DNA from: Nocardia macrotermitis
GTDB lineage: Bacteria > Actinomycetota > Actinomycetes > Mycobacteriales > Mycobacteriaceae
Assembly: GCF_009604405.1 (NCBI RefSeq)
Contig: NZ_WEGK01000005.1
Location: forward strand, 62,001-126,000
Length of the DNA: 64,000 nucleotides
Direction of reading: 5' to 3'
Made by a program: the position numbers and the translations under genes. The notes beneath the pieces are model-generated. The model saw only the letters and a list, made by a program, of their open reading frames with translations, did no database searches and had not been told where the DNA came from. Shown here piece by piece: positions 1 to 9,309 of the stretch. Every line of letters starts with the position of its first letter. Position 1 is the stretch's first letter.

Positions 1-822
1 GCCCGCTCGAATATCGTTGCGGGCAGCGCGAATCCGGTCCAGATCGGCGGGGTGCGGGAGTGTGCGTTCCTCGATGTCGGCGGACCACCGCAGGCCGGGG
101 ATCGGTCCGCTGATCCAGCGCAGCACGCGGACCTGCTCGGTGTCCACGACCGCCAGATACAGTCCCGGATTGGCGGTGATGAGGGTGTCGACCGTGGCGG
201 CCTCGACCGACTTGGGTTGCGGCGGAACGCTTTCGGTGATGTCCACCAGCAGGCCGCGCCAGCGGCGCGGGTCGGTGTCGTCGCAGCGGGCCGCGGTCAG
301 CAGGGTGCGCAGGCCGTCGGGGATGCGGATGGTCATCTCGCCCAGCCAGCGTGCGCCGGGCGTCGCACGGGCCATGGTGGCGACCCAGTCCAGCGCATCG
401 TCGAAACGTTCCACGTGCTCGAAGGTTTCGGTGCCCGTCCACACCGAGCGGCCGCGGTCGAAATCCGGGCCGAGTCCGGCGGAGGCGACCTCGAGCCGCC
501 GATCGTCGTTGGTGTACAGATACGGCGCGGCCGGTGTCGGCGCGGTATCGCCCTCACCCACCAGAACGTGCACCGCGTACAACCGATCGTCCGGCCCGAC
601 GACGGGAACGGCCCGCACCCGCTGCTGCGACCAGGTGTGCCGGGATCGGGGTAGCGGGTGCTCGATCGGCTCACCACTCGCCCGCGCCGCCGCGATGATC
701 GGCATGGCGGGACCGGGTACGGTGCGCGCCAACGACTTCCACTGCCGGGGCGCGGTACCGACGGCAACCAGGGACCAGCTCTCGGGTGCCCCGAGAGTCT
801 CGATCAACAGCCAATCCGTCAT
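1..822 (-). CDS. GAF-domain-like protein (DUF5593-type), C-terminus cut by window edge
   Basis: The frame is open for 274 codons from an ATG at 822 to the window edge, so the C-terminus lies outside. A good ribosome site (CAGGAGG) sits a few bases before the ATG. The protein starts MTDWLLIETLG and has no signal peptide or membrane segment. Its alternating hydrophobic and charged pattern suits a cytoplasmic sensor domain. The N-terminus resembles actinobacterial proteins labelled GAF or DUF5593, usually thought to be signalling or regulatory. That family assignment is from memory and tentative; no catalytic motif is visible. Confidence 0.6.
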   Translation of the reverse strand, partial: MTDWLLIETLGAPESWSLVAVGTAPRQWKSLARTVPGPAMPIIAAARASGEPIEHPLPRSRHTWSQQRVRAVPVVGPDDRLYAVHVLVGEGDTAPTPAAPYLYTNDDRRLEVASAGLGPDFDRGRSVWTGTETFEHVERFDDALDWVATMARATPGARWLGEMTIRIPDGLRTLLTAARCDDTDPRRWRGLLVDITESVPPQPKSVEAATVDTLITANPGLYLAVVDTEQVRVLRWISGPIPGLRWSADIEERTLPHPADLDRIRAARNDIRAG

Positions 823-1081
823 TTGGCCTCCTGGTGTTCTCGGCCTCCGCTTCGCTACGCCGGGGCTGTGATTCCGGCCCCCACTGCGCCCGGTACAGAA
901 TCGGCTCTGCCCGTGGATTATTCAAATCGCTGCGGCTTTGCTGGTCGGGGGCGGGATCCGCTCGGCCGGTGGACTCGCTGTTGGCGGGCTCGTTGCGGAG
1001 GGGGTGCGCCGGGGCGGGCGGTAGCGGTGCGGGTGTGGATGGTGTCCGGTCCGGATGTCGCGGGCGGTTAGGCTCGCTGAC

Positions 1082-1642
1082 ATGGAAACTCCGCTGCGGC
1101 TCGAGGTGATCGTCGCCAGTGTGCGGCCGGGGCGGTTCGCGCCGGTCGTCGCCGACTGGTTCCTGCGCACCGCGCGGGCCGACGATCGGTTCGACATCGG
1201 CGTCATCGATCTGTTGCAGACCCCGCTGCCGGTGGATCTGGCCGACACGCCCGAGGTCGCCGCCTACCGCGAACGCCTTTCCGCCGCAGACGCTTTCGTC
1301 GTGATCACCTCGGAATACAACCACGGCTACCCGGCCGCGCTCAAGACCGCCCTGGACACCGCCAAACACGAGTGGCGGGCCAAACCCATCGCCTTCGTCG
1401 GCTACGGCGGCCTGTCCGGCGGGCTGCGCGCCATCGAACAGCTGCGTCAGGTGGTCGCCGAGGTGCACATGGTCTCGATCCGCGAATCGGTCAGCTTCCA
1501 CCAGGCCAAGCGCGCCTTCGACGCCGACGGCGAAACCCGTGACGGCGCGGCCGTCGACGCCGCCCAACGTCTGCTGCGCCAACTCGCCTGGTGGGCAACG
1601 CATTTGCGCACCGCCCGCAGCGCCGACCCCTATCCCGGCTGA
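1082..1642 (+). CDS. NADPH-dependent FMN reductase family protein
   Basis: A 186-residue flavodoxin-like protein. Visible features are the N-terminal strand followed by SVRPGRFAP, which matches the phosphate-binding loop SxRxxR of the NADPH-dependent FMN reductase family, and the central SEYNHGYPAALKTALD segment, a hallmark that contacts the flavin. The family transfers electrons from NAD(P)H to FMN or quinones in the cytoplasm; the physiological acceptor cannot be read here. The ATG at 1082 is preferred over an in-frame ATG at 1055 because homology begins just after it. The stop codon lies inside a 9-bp tandem repeat. Confidence 0.88.
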   Translation: METPLRLEVIVASVRPGRFAPVVADWFLRTARADDRFDIGVIDLLQTPLPVDLADTPEVAAYRERLSAADAFVVITSEYNHGYPAALKTALDTAKHEWRAKPIAFVGYGGLSGGLRAIEQLRQVVAEVHMVSIRESVSFHQAKRAFDADGETRDGAAVDAAQRLLRQLAWWATHLRTARSADPYPG

Positions 1643-1713
1643 CCCGGCTGACCCGGCTGACCCGGCTGACCCGGCTGACCCGGCTGACCCGGCTGACCCG
1701 GCTGACCTGGCTG
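1634..1713. repeat. 9-bp tandem repeat, eight perfect units, overlapping a stop codon
   Basis: The unit CCCGGCTGA occurs eight times without error from 1634 to 1705, followed by one degenerate partial unit to 1713. The first unit contains the last codons and the stop of the FMN reductase gene. Each unit carries TGA in the same frame, so loss or gain of units would not alter the protein. It looks like a slippage-prone minisatellite. Confidence 0.95.
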
Positions 1714-1853
1714 CCGCTTCCGCGCACTCGATTCGAGACGTGCACGCGCAGTAGCCGAGCAGGCGGGCATGGTGGCTGCCACCGGTAAGCGGAGGGTCCG
1801 TCCGGTAAACTGATGATCATGATCGAACGAATCGCGGACCGGGAGGCATCCCG

Positions 1854-2579
1854 ATGAGCGGACTGGACGGCAAGATCGTCGCCATCACCGGAGCCAGCAG
1901 CGGCATCGGCGCGGCGACCGCCGTCGAACTGGCCGCGCGCGGGGCGGCCGTCGTCCTCGGCGCCCGGCGGACCGATCGGCTCGAGGACCTGGCGGCGAGC
2001 ATCCGGGAAGCGGGCGGCCGCGCGGAGCTGCTCGCGGTCGACGTCACCCGACGTGCGGATCTGTTGGCACTGGTCGCGCTGGCGGTCGAGCGTTTCGGCC
2101 GCCTGGACGTGCTGGTGAGCAATGCGGGCGTGGCCCGCACCGCGCCGGTGGAATCCCTGGACCTGGACGACTGGGACGCGATGATCGACGTCAACGTGCG
2201 CGGTGTGCTGCACGGAATCGCCGCTGCCCTACCGGTTTTCCGCAGCCAGGGCCGCGGCCACTTCGTCACCACGGTCTCCACATCCGGACTGAAGATCGTC
2301 CCGACCCAGGCGGTCTACGCGGGAACCAAGAACGCCGTACGCACCCTCCTGGAAGCCCTGCGCCAGGAATCCACCGACGGCGTCGTGCGCACGACCTCGG
2401 TCTCGCCCGGCTACGTGCGCACCGAACTCCTCGACCACCTCGACGACCCGGCCCAACAGGCGATGGCCGCCCTGGGCATCAGCCCGGACGCCGTGGCCCG
2501 CGCCATCGCCTTCGCCATCGAACAACCCGACGACGTGGAGATCGGCGACATCACCATCCGCCCCACCCGACAGGGCTGA
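1854..2579 (+). CDS. SDR family oxidoreductase
   Basis: A 241-residue classical short-chain dehydrogenase/reductase. The Rossmann glycine motif TGASSGIG is near residue 13, the NAG motif (SNAGVA) near residue 85, and the catalytic Ser and Tyr-x-x-x-Lys are at VSTSG and YAGTK. The ATG at 1854 is preceded by GGGAGG at good spacing. The protein should use NAD(P)(H) to oxidise an alcohol or reduce a carbonyl; the substrate is unknown. It is convergent with eccE, and the interval between them holds a 107-bp repeat array. Confidence 0.9.
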   Translation: MSGLDGKIVAITGASSGIGAATAVELAARGAAVVLGARRTDRLEDLAASIREAGGRAELLAVDVTRRADLLALVALAVERFGRLDVLVSNAGVARTAPVESLDLDDWDAMIDVNVRGVLHGIAAALPVFRSQGRGHFVTTVSTSGLKIVPTQAVYAGTKNAVRTLLEALRQESTDGVVRTTSVSPGYVRTELLDHLDDPAQQAMAALGISPDAVARAIAFAIEQPDDVEIGDITIRPTRQG

Positions 2580-2653
2580 AATCGCTGGCGGCAGGACCGA
2601 TGCCGCCGACCCGCAGGGCTGAATTCTCGCTGCCGGGAATGCTTTCCGACGAA

Positions 2654-3024
2654 GCTCGAAGCCGCCAGTAGCCGGAAGCCACTGGCGGTCGGAGCTCAAG
2701 AACAACTAGCGGGACATGGTCCGTCGTTGCTGTTGTTGCCGACTGCGGGGTGCTGATGAAGCTCGAAGCCGCCAGCGGCCGGAAGCCACTGGCGGTCGGA
2801 GCTGAAGAACAACTAGCGGGACATGGTCCGTCGTTGCTGTTGTTGCCGACTGCGGGGTGCTGATGAAGCTCGAAGCCGCCAGCGGCCGGAAGCCACTGGC
2901 GGTCGGAGCTGAAGAACAACTAGCGGGACATGGTCCGTCGTTGCTGTTGTTGCCGACTGCGGGGTGCTGATGAAGCTCGAAGCCGCCAGCGGCCGGAAGC
3001 CACTGGCGGTCGGAGCTGAAACAG
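2654..3024. repeat. 107-bp tandem repeat array built from the eccE 3' end and its terminator
   Basis: Units start at 2654, 2761 and 2868 with an exact 107-bp period; a partial fourth unit starts at 2975 and runs into the true 3' end of eccE. Read on the minus strand, each unit contains a near-copy of the last codons and stop of eccE (encoding QQQQRRTMSR then TAG) followed by a GC-rich hairpin (for example 2769-2795). Units two and three appear identical; the first differs by a few bases. The simplest reading is recent tandem amplification of a gene end plus terminator. Confidence 0.95.
2983..3009 (-). terminator. Intrinsic-type hairpin behind eccE, first of four copies
   Basis: On the minus strand this reads CCGCCAGTGGC, loop TTCCG, then GCCGCTGGCGG: an 11-bp stem with one G-U pair. 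It begins 16 bases after the eccE stop and lacks a U-run, as is common for actinobacterial terminators. Further copies lie at 2876-2902, 2769-2795 and (one mismatch) 2662-2688, so transcripts from either convergent gene meet several hairpins. Confidence 0.7.
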
Positions 3025-4683
3025 CTAGCGGGACATCGCCCGGCGTTGCTGTTGCTGCTGGCTGCGCGGGTTGCCGATGTAGGTGGACTCGCGGGGGATG
3101 GAGACGAGGCTGAGGTCGACCTGGGTGGTGCCGGTGCGCAGCAGCACGTGGTTGCCGATCGCGCCGGGCTGGTGGATCTGCAGGTCGGGCTTGGTGGCGG
3201 GCCAGCCCATCGGGTCGCCCGTGACGTAGATGGTGGTGACACCGGCGTGCGGGGCGGGCGCGAGCACGCCGTCCACGACCGCCGCGGTGAACGCCGCGTC
3301 GCTCTGGTGCGTCTCCACCGCGATGGTGAGCCGCTCCGGATTGCCGATGGTGCCGACCAGCTGCTCCCACGCGCCCGGACGATCGGTGCGGATCAGGATG
3401 CGCTCGCCGACCGCCAGCGCGCGGAACACCAACTGCTGCGCCAGATACAGCTCACCGGCCACGTACACCGTCGAAATACCCTGTCCGACAAGGCGAATCG
3501 CGACACCGTTACCCTCGGAGTCGGAGCCGATCAGCTGACCGCAGCCGGAGGAGGGCAGGTGCAGCGCGTCGATCACATCGATCGGGAACTCCGCCAGCGG
3601 CACCGTGTCGTCGGCGTCCGGAATCCCGATCGGGAAGTGCGCCAACAGATTCTGCCGATGCCGCCCGCTCATCGAGACCATATGCCTGCGCTTGATCTTC
3701 TCGGGCATCTCGCGGGCGGTCAGCCGCCACGCCGCGCCGATGTTGACCGACTCGGCCGAACTACCCGGCCGCAGCCGCACCGCGACCGTGGTGCCGCGCG
3801 ACGGCGGCACCCACAACTGGGCCAGCAGATCCGACCCCAAACGCTTGGGATCGACTGCGGCGCCGATGTTCACGCCGTTGCCGAGCTCGGCGTACCGCCA
3901 GCGGTGGGTCAGCGTGCGCGGGTCGATTCCGGCGCTGATCTGCAACACCGCCTGCCGGATCTCCGGCGCGGTCAGCACGCGCGAATAGCAGTCCGCGTCC
4001 TCGAGCGCGCGCACGATGCGCTGCGTCGCGACGGTCACCGCGCGGCACGCGCCCTCGCTGCCGCCACCACGTCGATCCGCGGCATCCGGGCAGGCCACGG
4101 CGTCGAAACTGATGGCGAGCCAGACCGTGCGGTGCGCGGTCGCGGGCAGCGGGCCCAGCAGCGTCTCGTAGATCGGCCCGGCCGGGGTGCCCGAGCGGCT
4201 GCGGTGCCCGTGGCTGATGATGTCGATGCCGCTGAGCAGGATGTCGTGCTGATTCAGGCACTGCGCCAGCTCCGGCATCGGCAGCAGGTGCGAGGCGTGC
4301 ACGGTGCTGCGGTCGATCCGGGTCAGCCCGCCGCGCGGCGGCAGCACCTCGACCACGGCGACCACCCGGCTGCCCTCCCAGAACAGACCGAGCGAACGCC
4401 CGTCCGGACCGCGGAAGTCGATCGTGTCACCGATCTCGTATCCCCGGTTGGTCGAGAAGCGCCAGATGGTGGCGATCCAGGAGGCGATCGTGCGCTTGCC
4501 GAACGGGATCAGCAGCAACAGACCCGCCACCACCGCCGCGCCCAGCGCGTACCAGCCCGGCAGCCGCCGCACGGCCAGCACCGCCATGGCGACCACGAGG
4601 CCGAGCAACTGTGCGGCGAGCAGATTCGTCAGCGTGATCCGTCCGAGAAGCGGACGCCTTTTCGTCCCGCTGGGTTCGGCCAT
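3025..4683 (-). CDS. eccE: Type VII secretion protein EccE
   Basis: A 552-residue membrane protein of the ESX core complex. Two hydrophobic helices lie at about residues 17-37 and 44-62, followed by a large soluble domain, as in EccE, which sits at the periphery of the EccBCDE inner-membrane machine. The C-terminus is Gln/Arg-rich (QQQQQRRAMSR) and is the segment echoed in the downstream repeat array. It is divergent from eccB across about 110 bp. M. tuberculosis ESX-4 lacks eccE, but other actinobacterial ESX-4 loci carry it, which agrees with the other genes here. Confidence 0.85.
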   Translation of the reverse strand: MAEPSGTKRRPLLGRITLTNLLAAQLLGLVVAMAVLAVRRLPGWYALGAAVVAGLLLLIPFGKRTIASWIATIWRFSTNRGYEIGDTIDFRGPDGRSLGLFWEGSRVVAVVEVLPPRGGLTRIDRSTVHASHLLPMPELAQCLNQHDILLSGIDIISHGHRSRSGTPAGPIYETLLGPLPATAHRTVWLAISFDAVACPDAADRRGGGSEGACRAVTVATQRIVRALEDADCYSRVLTAPEIRQAVLQISAGIDPRTLTHRWRYAELGNGVNIGAAVDPKRLGSDLLAQLWVPPSRGTTVAVRLRPGSSAESVNIGAAWRLTAREMPEKIKRRHMVSMSGRHRQNLLAHFPIGIPDADDTVPLAEFPIDVIDALHLPSSGCGQLIGSDSEGNGVAIRLVGQGISTVYVAGELYLAQQLVFRALAVGERILIRTDRPGAWEQLVGTIGNPERLTIAVETHQSDAAFTAAVVDGVLAPAPHAGVTTIYVTGDPMGWPATKPDLQIHQPGAIGNHVLLRTGTTQVDLSLVSIPRESTYIGNPRSQQQQQRRAMSR

Positions 4684-4794
4684 CGTGATCCCCCAAGTAC
4701 CCGGTGTCGGCCAGTTTCGATGGCCGAGCTGAACTGAAGTCCCCGTGAACTGTACTGTGTTCCACGAACGCGAGCACTGTTCGGGGGAGGAATC

Positions 4795-6285
4795 ATGCCT
4801 TCAAGACCCACTACTCGGTGGCAGGTAAGCGGTTACCGCTTCCTCGTACGCCGCATGGAGCACGCCCTGGTGCGTCGGGATGTGCGAATGTTGCACGACC
4901 CCATGCGCTCTCAGTCGCGCGCCTACAGCGTCGGACTCATCCTCGGCGTCGTCGCGCTCGCCGGTTGCGCGGTGCTGGCGCTGCTCAAACCGCAGGGTTC
5001 GATCGGCAACAGCAAGATCCTGATGGGCAAGGAATCCGGCCAGATCTACGCGGTCATCGACGGCACCGTGCACCCCGCACTGAACCTGGCCTCGGCCCGG
5101 CTCGCGGTGGGTGACGCGTCGAGTCCGGCCAGTGTCAAGGAATCTCAGCTCTCCAGCATGCCGATGGGCGCGCTGATCGGCATTCCGGGCGCGCCCTCGC
5201 TGCTGACCTTCGACTCCAGCGGCAAGGGCCGGCAGTGGACGGTCTGCGACGAGTTGAAGACCGACGGCAGCGATACGTTGACCACCACGGCCATCGCCGG
5301 CGGGGTGACGCTCGGTGACAAGGCGTCGAGTCTGCCCAAGGGCAGCGCGCTGCTGGTGCAGGGCAACGATTCGACCTATCTCATCTACGACAACAAGCGG
5401 GCGCGGATCAACATGAACTCCCGCCCGGTCACCGACGCATTGCAGATCACCGGCGTCACGCCGCGTCCGATCAGCGACGGACTGCTGAACGCCATTCCGG
5501 AGGTGGCGGCGATCACGGTCCCGAACATCACCGATCCGGGTGGGCCCTCGGCGCTGTCCGGGCATCGCAACGGTGACGTCATGAAGCTCACCACGGGCAA
5601 CGAGTACTTCGTCGCGCTGAACAACGGCATCCAGAAGATCTCGGCGCTGACCGCCGACATCATCCGGCACTGGACCTCCACCTCGGGCCGGGACGAGTTG
5701 TCGCCGTCCGACTACTCCAGCACCAATATCGTGAACAGCCTTCCGGTGCAGGACTATCCGGATACCGCGCCCACGGTGGTCGATTCGAAGGACCGGCCGG
5801 TGGAGTGCCTGTCGTGGAAGCCGTTGAGCTCCGCGAACAGCACTGACGGCAGTAAGCACGCCGAGTTGTCCGTGATCACCGGTCACGCGCTGCCCATCCC
5901 CGACGGGGCCAAGCCGACCCGCCTGGCCCAGGCCGACGGTTCGAGCACCGACAAGGCCGACCAGTTCTACACCACCCCGGGCACCGGAATCCTGGTGCAG
6001 ACCACCGGAATCGAGCCCGACAGCCAGCGCAAGGATTCGGTGTTCTTCATCTCCGACACCGGTGTGCGCTACGGGCTCAAGGACAACGACGCGGCGAAGG
6101 CGCTCGGCATGGATTCGTCCAAGACGAAGTACGAGCCCGCGCCCTGGCCGATCGCCGGCCTGCTGGCCACCGGCCCGAGCCTGTCCAGGCAGGACGCCAT
6201 GGTCGCGCACGACGGCGTGGCGCCGGATTCGCAGCCCGCCAAGACGCTGGTCTCCCCGACCTCGGCGGTGGCATCGTCCAACTGA
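4795..6285 (+). CDS. eccB: Type VII secretion protein EccB
   Basis: A 496-residue ESX core component. The N-terminus starts with the conserved TTRWQVSGYRFLVRRMEHAL stretch, followed by one transmembrane helix at about residues 43-64 and a long extracytoplasmic repeat domain, the EccB architecture. In ESX systems this domain projects into the periplasm and contacts the mycosin protease. The cysteines near residues 144 and 342 may form the family's stabilising disulfide. It reads away from eccE and converges on an MFS gene at a strong terminator. Confidence 0.92.
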   Translation: MPSRPTTRWQVSGYRFLVRRMEHALVRRDVRMLHDPMRSQSRAYSVGLILGVVALAGCAVLALLKPQGSIGNSKILMGKESGQIYAVIDGTVHPALNLASARLAVGDASSPASVKESQLSSMPMGALIGIPGAPSLLTFDSSGKGRQWTVCDELKTDGSDTLTTTAIAGGVTLGDKASSLPKGSALLVQGNDSTYLIYDNKRARINMNSRPVTDALQITGVTPRPISDGLLNAIPEVAAITVPNITDPGGPSALSGHRNGDVMKLTTGNEYFVALNNGIQKISALTADIIRHWTSTSGRDELSPSDYSSTNIVNSLPVQDYPDTAPTVVDSKDRPVECLSWKPLSSANSTDGSKHAELSVITGHALPIPDGAKPTRLAQADGSSTDKADQFYTTPGTGILVQTTGIEPDSQRKDSVFFISDTGVRYGLKDNDAAKALGMDSSKTKYEPAPWPIAGLLATGPSLSRQDAMVAHDGVAPDSQPAKTLVSPTSAVASSN

Positions 6286-6327
6286 TCGAAATCGTCTGCG
6301 GGGCACCGGATTCCGAGTAACCCGCAG

Positions 6328-6359
6328 AGAGCGCACGGTCGCCTTCGACCGTGCGCTCT
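6328..6359. terminator. Bidirectional hairpin between eccB and an MFS gene
   Basis: A perfect 14-bp inverted repeat, AGAGCGCACGGTCG and CGACCGTGCGCTCT, with a four-base CCTT loop. It lies between two convergent stop codons (6285 and 6377) and can serve both strands. Confidence 0.85.
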
Positions 6360-6376
6360 TGCGTTTACCGCGTCCC

Positions 6377-7666
6377 TCAGGTGGTCGCAGGTAGCGGATC
6401 GTGCGGATTCTCACCCACACCGAACCGAATTCCCTTGGCTTCCTTGCCGACCGCGGTCAAAATCGCCACCACGATCAACACCGGAACGATGGTCACCGCC
6501 AACGCGAACGGATACCCGTGATGCTGGGCCAGACGTTCCTGGATGGGCAGATTCAGCGAGGCGAGCAGATTACCGAGCTGATACGTGACCCCGGGATAGA
6601 ACCCGCGGATCGAATCCGGTGACATCTCGGTCAGATGCGCCGGGATCACACCCCACGCGCCCTGCACCATCAACTGCATGAGGAACGAGCCCAGACACAG
6701 CATGGCCGCGGTCGTCGAATAGGCGAACAGCGGCACGATCGGCAGACCCAGCACCGCGCAGAAGATGATCGTGTACCGGCGGCCGTATCTCTCGGACAGC
6801 GAACCGAACACCAGACCGCCCACGATGGCGCCGATATTGTACACCACGGCAATCCATTTCGCGGTGACCGCGCTGATCGCCGCACCACCCTGGGCGTGCG
6901 GTGCGGACAGGAACGTCGGGTAGACGTCCTGGGTGCCGTGGCTCATCCAGTTGAACGCCGTCATCAGCAGGACCAGGTAGACGAACCGTCGCACGATCAC
7001 CGGATTGCGGATGATGTCGCGAATCCTGGTCTGCGTCACCTTCATTCGCTCCTGGGTGCGCTCCCACGCCTCGGATTCCTCGGTGCGGGTCCGGATGAGC
7101 AGGATGATCAGCGCCGGGATGATCGACAGCGCGAACAGCCAGCGCCACGACAGCCCCGCCCAGTTCATGACGACCAGCGAGGCCAGCGACGCGAGCAGGT
7201 AGCCGAACGAATACCCCTCCTGGAGTAGCCCGGAGAAGAAGCCGCGACGTTCGGTGGGGATCTTCTCCATGGCCAGCGCCGCGCCGAGCCCCCATTCACC
7301 GCCCATCCCGATGCCGTAGAGCATGCGCAGCACCACCAGCACGGTGAAGTTGGGCGAGAACGCGCACAGGAAGCCGATCACCGAATACATCGAGACATTG
7401 GCCATCAGCGGGATGCGGCGTCCCACGCGGTCGGCCCACATCCCGAACAGCAGCGCGCCCACCGGCCGCATGATCAGCGTGGCCGTGGTCAGGAACGCGA
7501 CCTCGGCCTTGCTCATGTGATAGGTGTGCGCGATGTCGGCGTAGACGAACACCACGAGGAAATAGTCGAAGGCGTCCATCGTCCACCCGAGTTGGGCGGC
7601 GATGAACGAATTGCGTTGATCCGCGGTCAGTTTCGGTCTGGGTGCCTTGGGTACGGCTGTGGCCAT
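6377..7666 (-). CDS. MFS transporter, SHS/metabolite-proton symporter type
   Basis: A 429-residue 12-helix major facilitator. The first helix contains [19 protein letters not shown], typical of lactate/sialate-type (SHS) and metabolite:H+ symporters, and the loop after helix 2 carries the signature [12 protein letters not shown], repeated in the second half as [12 protein letters not shown]. It likely imports an organic anion with protons; the substrate is not readable. The ATG at 7666 is chosen because GAGGGA precedes it and homology starts close behind. It is an insertion within an otherwise ESX-4 gene set, so its link to secretion is doubtful. Confidence 0.85.
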   Translation of the reverse strand: MATAVPKAPRPKLTADQRNSFIAAQLGWTMDAFDYFLVVFVYADIAHTYHMSKAEVAFLTTATLIMRPVGALLFGMWADRVGRRIPLMANVSMYSVIGFLCAFSPNFTVLVVLRMLYGIGMGGEWGLGAALAMEKIPTERRGFFSGLLQEGYSFGYLLASLASLVVMNWAGLSWRWLFALSIIPALIILLIRTRTEESEAWERTQERMKVTQTRIRDIIRNPVIVRRFVYLVLLMTAFNWMSHGTQDVYPTFLSAPHAQGGAAISAVTAKWIAVVYNIGAIVGGLVFGSLSERYGRRYTIIFCAVLGLPIVPLFAYSTTAAMLCLGSFLMQLMVQGAWGVIPAHLTEMSPDSIRGFYPGVTYQLGNLLASLNLPIQERLAQHHGYPFALAVTIVPVLIVVAILTAVGKEAKGIRFGVGENPHDPLPATT

Positions 7667-7891
7667 GTGTATCCCTCGCCCTCGTTCTCGGTCCACGGCG
7701 CGATCAGTCCGCTCGACCGCGCCGTAGCGCATTCTGCAACGTAGAAAGCACTACGGGACCCGACTTCGCCGCGTTGGTTACCCTTCCGAACGGAATTTTG
7801 CGGCGCGATGGGAAGAACTTGGGGAAGGCTTTGATCGATGGCGCGTTGTCCGGCCGGACGAGACTCCGGCCGGATCAGCTGGCGCGCACCG

Positions 7892-9301
7892 TCAGTCGTG
7901 CATGCCGAGGCGGCGGCGGATCGGGAACGACGCCAGATAGCCCAGGATCAGCAGCACCGCGATCACGGCCGTGCCGATCAACGCGACGTTGCGGGCGGTG
8001 TTGTCGGGCGCCTTCGGCGGTTGCGGCACCGGCATCCGCCAGCTCTGCGCGGCGAACGGCTGCTTGGGGGGCAGCTGGGTGGGGACGTCGGCGGTCAACG
8101 CCGCGACCGGATCGATCGCGCCGTACCCGACGTACGGATCCCAGCCACCGGCCGGTGCGTGCGCGGTGGCCTCGATGCGCTTGATCACCTCGGCGGCGCT
8201 CAGGCGCGGGAACTTCGCGCGGACCAGCGCCGCGAGACCGGCCACGTAGGGGGAGGAGAAACTCGTCCCCTCGATCGAGCCCATCTTGCCCTGATGGGTG
8301 AGCCCGGTCGTGATGTATTTGCTGTTCGCGGCGTAGTTCAGGTCCAGCGACGTGATGTCCTGACCGGGTGCGGCCACGCCGACCCAGGGGCCGGGCACGG
8401 TGAATTTGGACGCCGATCCGGTCGCCGGGTCGATCGAGCCGACCGAGAGCACGTACTTGTCCCAGCGCGCGGGCGAGACGTACTGGATGATCCGGCTCCA
8501 CTGATCCCCGGTGGGGTCGGTGGGATCCAGCACCGGGTTGACGCTCTTGCACGCGTCGTTGTTACCCGCGGCCACCACGACCACGACATCCTTCTGCACC
8601 GCCGCGTACTGCACGGCCGCGCCGATATTGCTGTCCGGCGGGACGCTGTTGCTACAGAAGATCTCCGAGATGTTGATCACGGTGGCGCCCAGATCCGCGG
8701 CGTGCCGGATCGCCGAGGCGAGGGTGTTCAGGTTGCCGACCGAGTTGTCGGCGATCTTCTGCTCGTCGGTGCCGGTGCCCTTGACCTCGAAGTAGTTGCT
8801 GGTCTGGCGGATTCCGATGATCTTCGCGCCGGGCGCGACCCCCGCGAAACCCTGCCCGTCCACCCGGCTGGCCGCGATGAGACCGGCCACGGCCGTGCCG
8901 TGTCCATCGCAGTCCTGGGTGCCGTCGCCGGTGCTGACGTAGTCGCCGCCGGGGGCGAGATTGGCCAGTCGCGGATTGCGGGCCACCCCGGTATCGATGA
9001 CCGCGACGGTCTGCCCGGCGCCGGTGGAGAACTGCCAGGCCTTTTCCAGGCCCAGCACCCGCTGCGGGGTGGGCACGGTGGCCACATCGCCGGCGGGCTG
9101 GCTGCTCGCGCAGGGGGTGTTCGGCTTCGCCTCGGTGGTCTTCTCCGGATGCGGGGTGTCGTTGGCGGGCAACGCACTCGAGTTCGCCGCCGGTGTCTTG
9201 TCGCCGAAAGCCGTTCCGGCCCCGACCGATACGCTCAACCCCAGCACTGCGGCTGCGGCGACGACGCGGATTGCGTTGCGTCCGAATGTCTTCGGGTTCA
9301 T
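7892..9301 (-). CDS. mycP: Type VII secretion-associated serine protease mycosin
   Basis: A 469-residue subtilisin-family (S8) protease. It has an N-terminal signal peptide (about 1-32), a Pro/Thr-rich propeptide-like linker, and the catalytic residues Asp103 (VIDTGV), His134 (DGHGTAVAG), oxyanion Asn247 (AAGNND) and Ser347 (GTSFSSP). A C-terminal transmembrane helix lies at about 437-458, ending in basic residues. Mycosins sit in the membrane with the protease outside and are needed for ESX complex stability. It starts 8 bp after the eccD stop, forming an eccD-mycP operon. Confidence 0.95.
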   Translation of the reverse strand: MNPKTFGRNAIRVVAAAAVLGLSVSVGAGTAFGDKTPAANSSALPANDTPHPEKTTEAKPNTPCASSQPAGDVATVPTPQRVLGLEKAWQFSTGAGQTVAVIDTGVARNPRLANLAPGGDYVSTGDGTQDCDGHGTAVAGLIAASRVDGQGFAGVAPGAKIIGIRQTSNYFEVKGTGTDEQKIADNSVGNLNTLASAIRHAADLGATVINISEIFCSNSVPPDSNIGAAVQYAAVQKDVVVVVAAGNNDACKSVNPVLDPTDPTGDQWSRIIQYVSPARWDKYVLSVGSIDPATGSASKFTVPGPWVGVAAPGQDITSLDLNYAANSKYITTGLTHQGKMGSIEGTSFSSPYVAGLAALVRAKFPRLSAAEVIKRIEATAHAPAGGWDPYVGYGAIDPVAALTADVPTQLPPKQPFAAQSWRMPVPQPPKAPDNTARNVALIGTAVIAVLLILGYLASFPIRRRLGMHD

Positions 9302-9309
9302 CGCGCGGC

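Noticed and set aside
2706..3370. Open minus-strand frames running through the 107-bp repeats
   Set aside because: 107 is not a multiple of three, so the frames alternate between repeat readings; they are consequences of repeat structure and not of coding.
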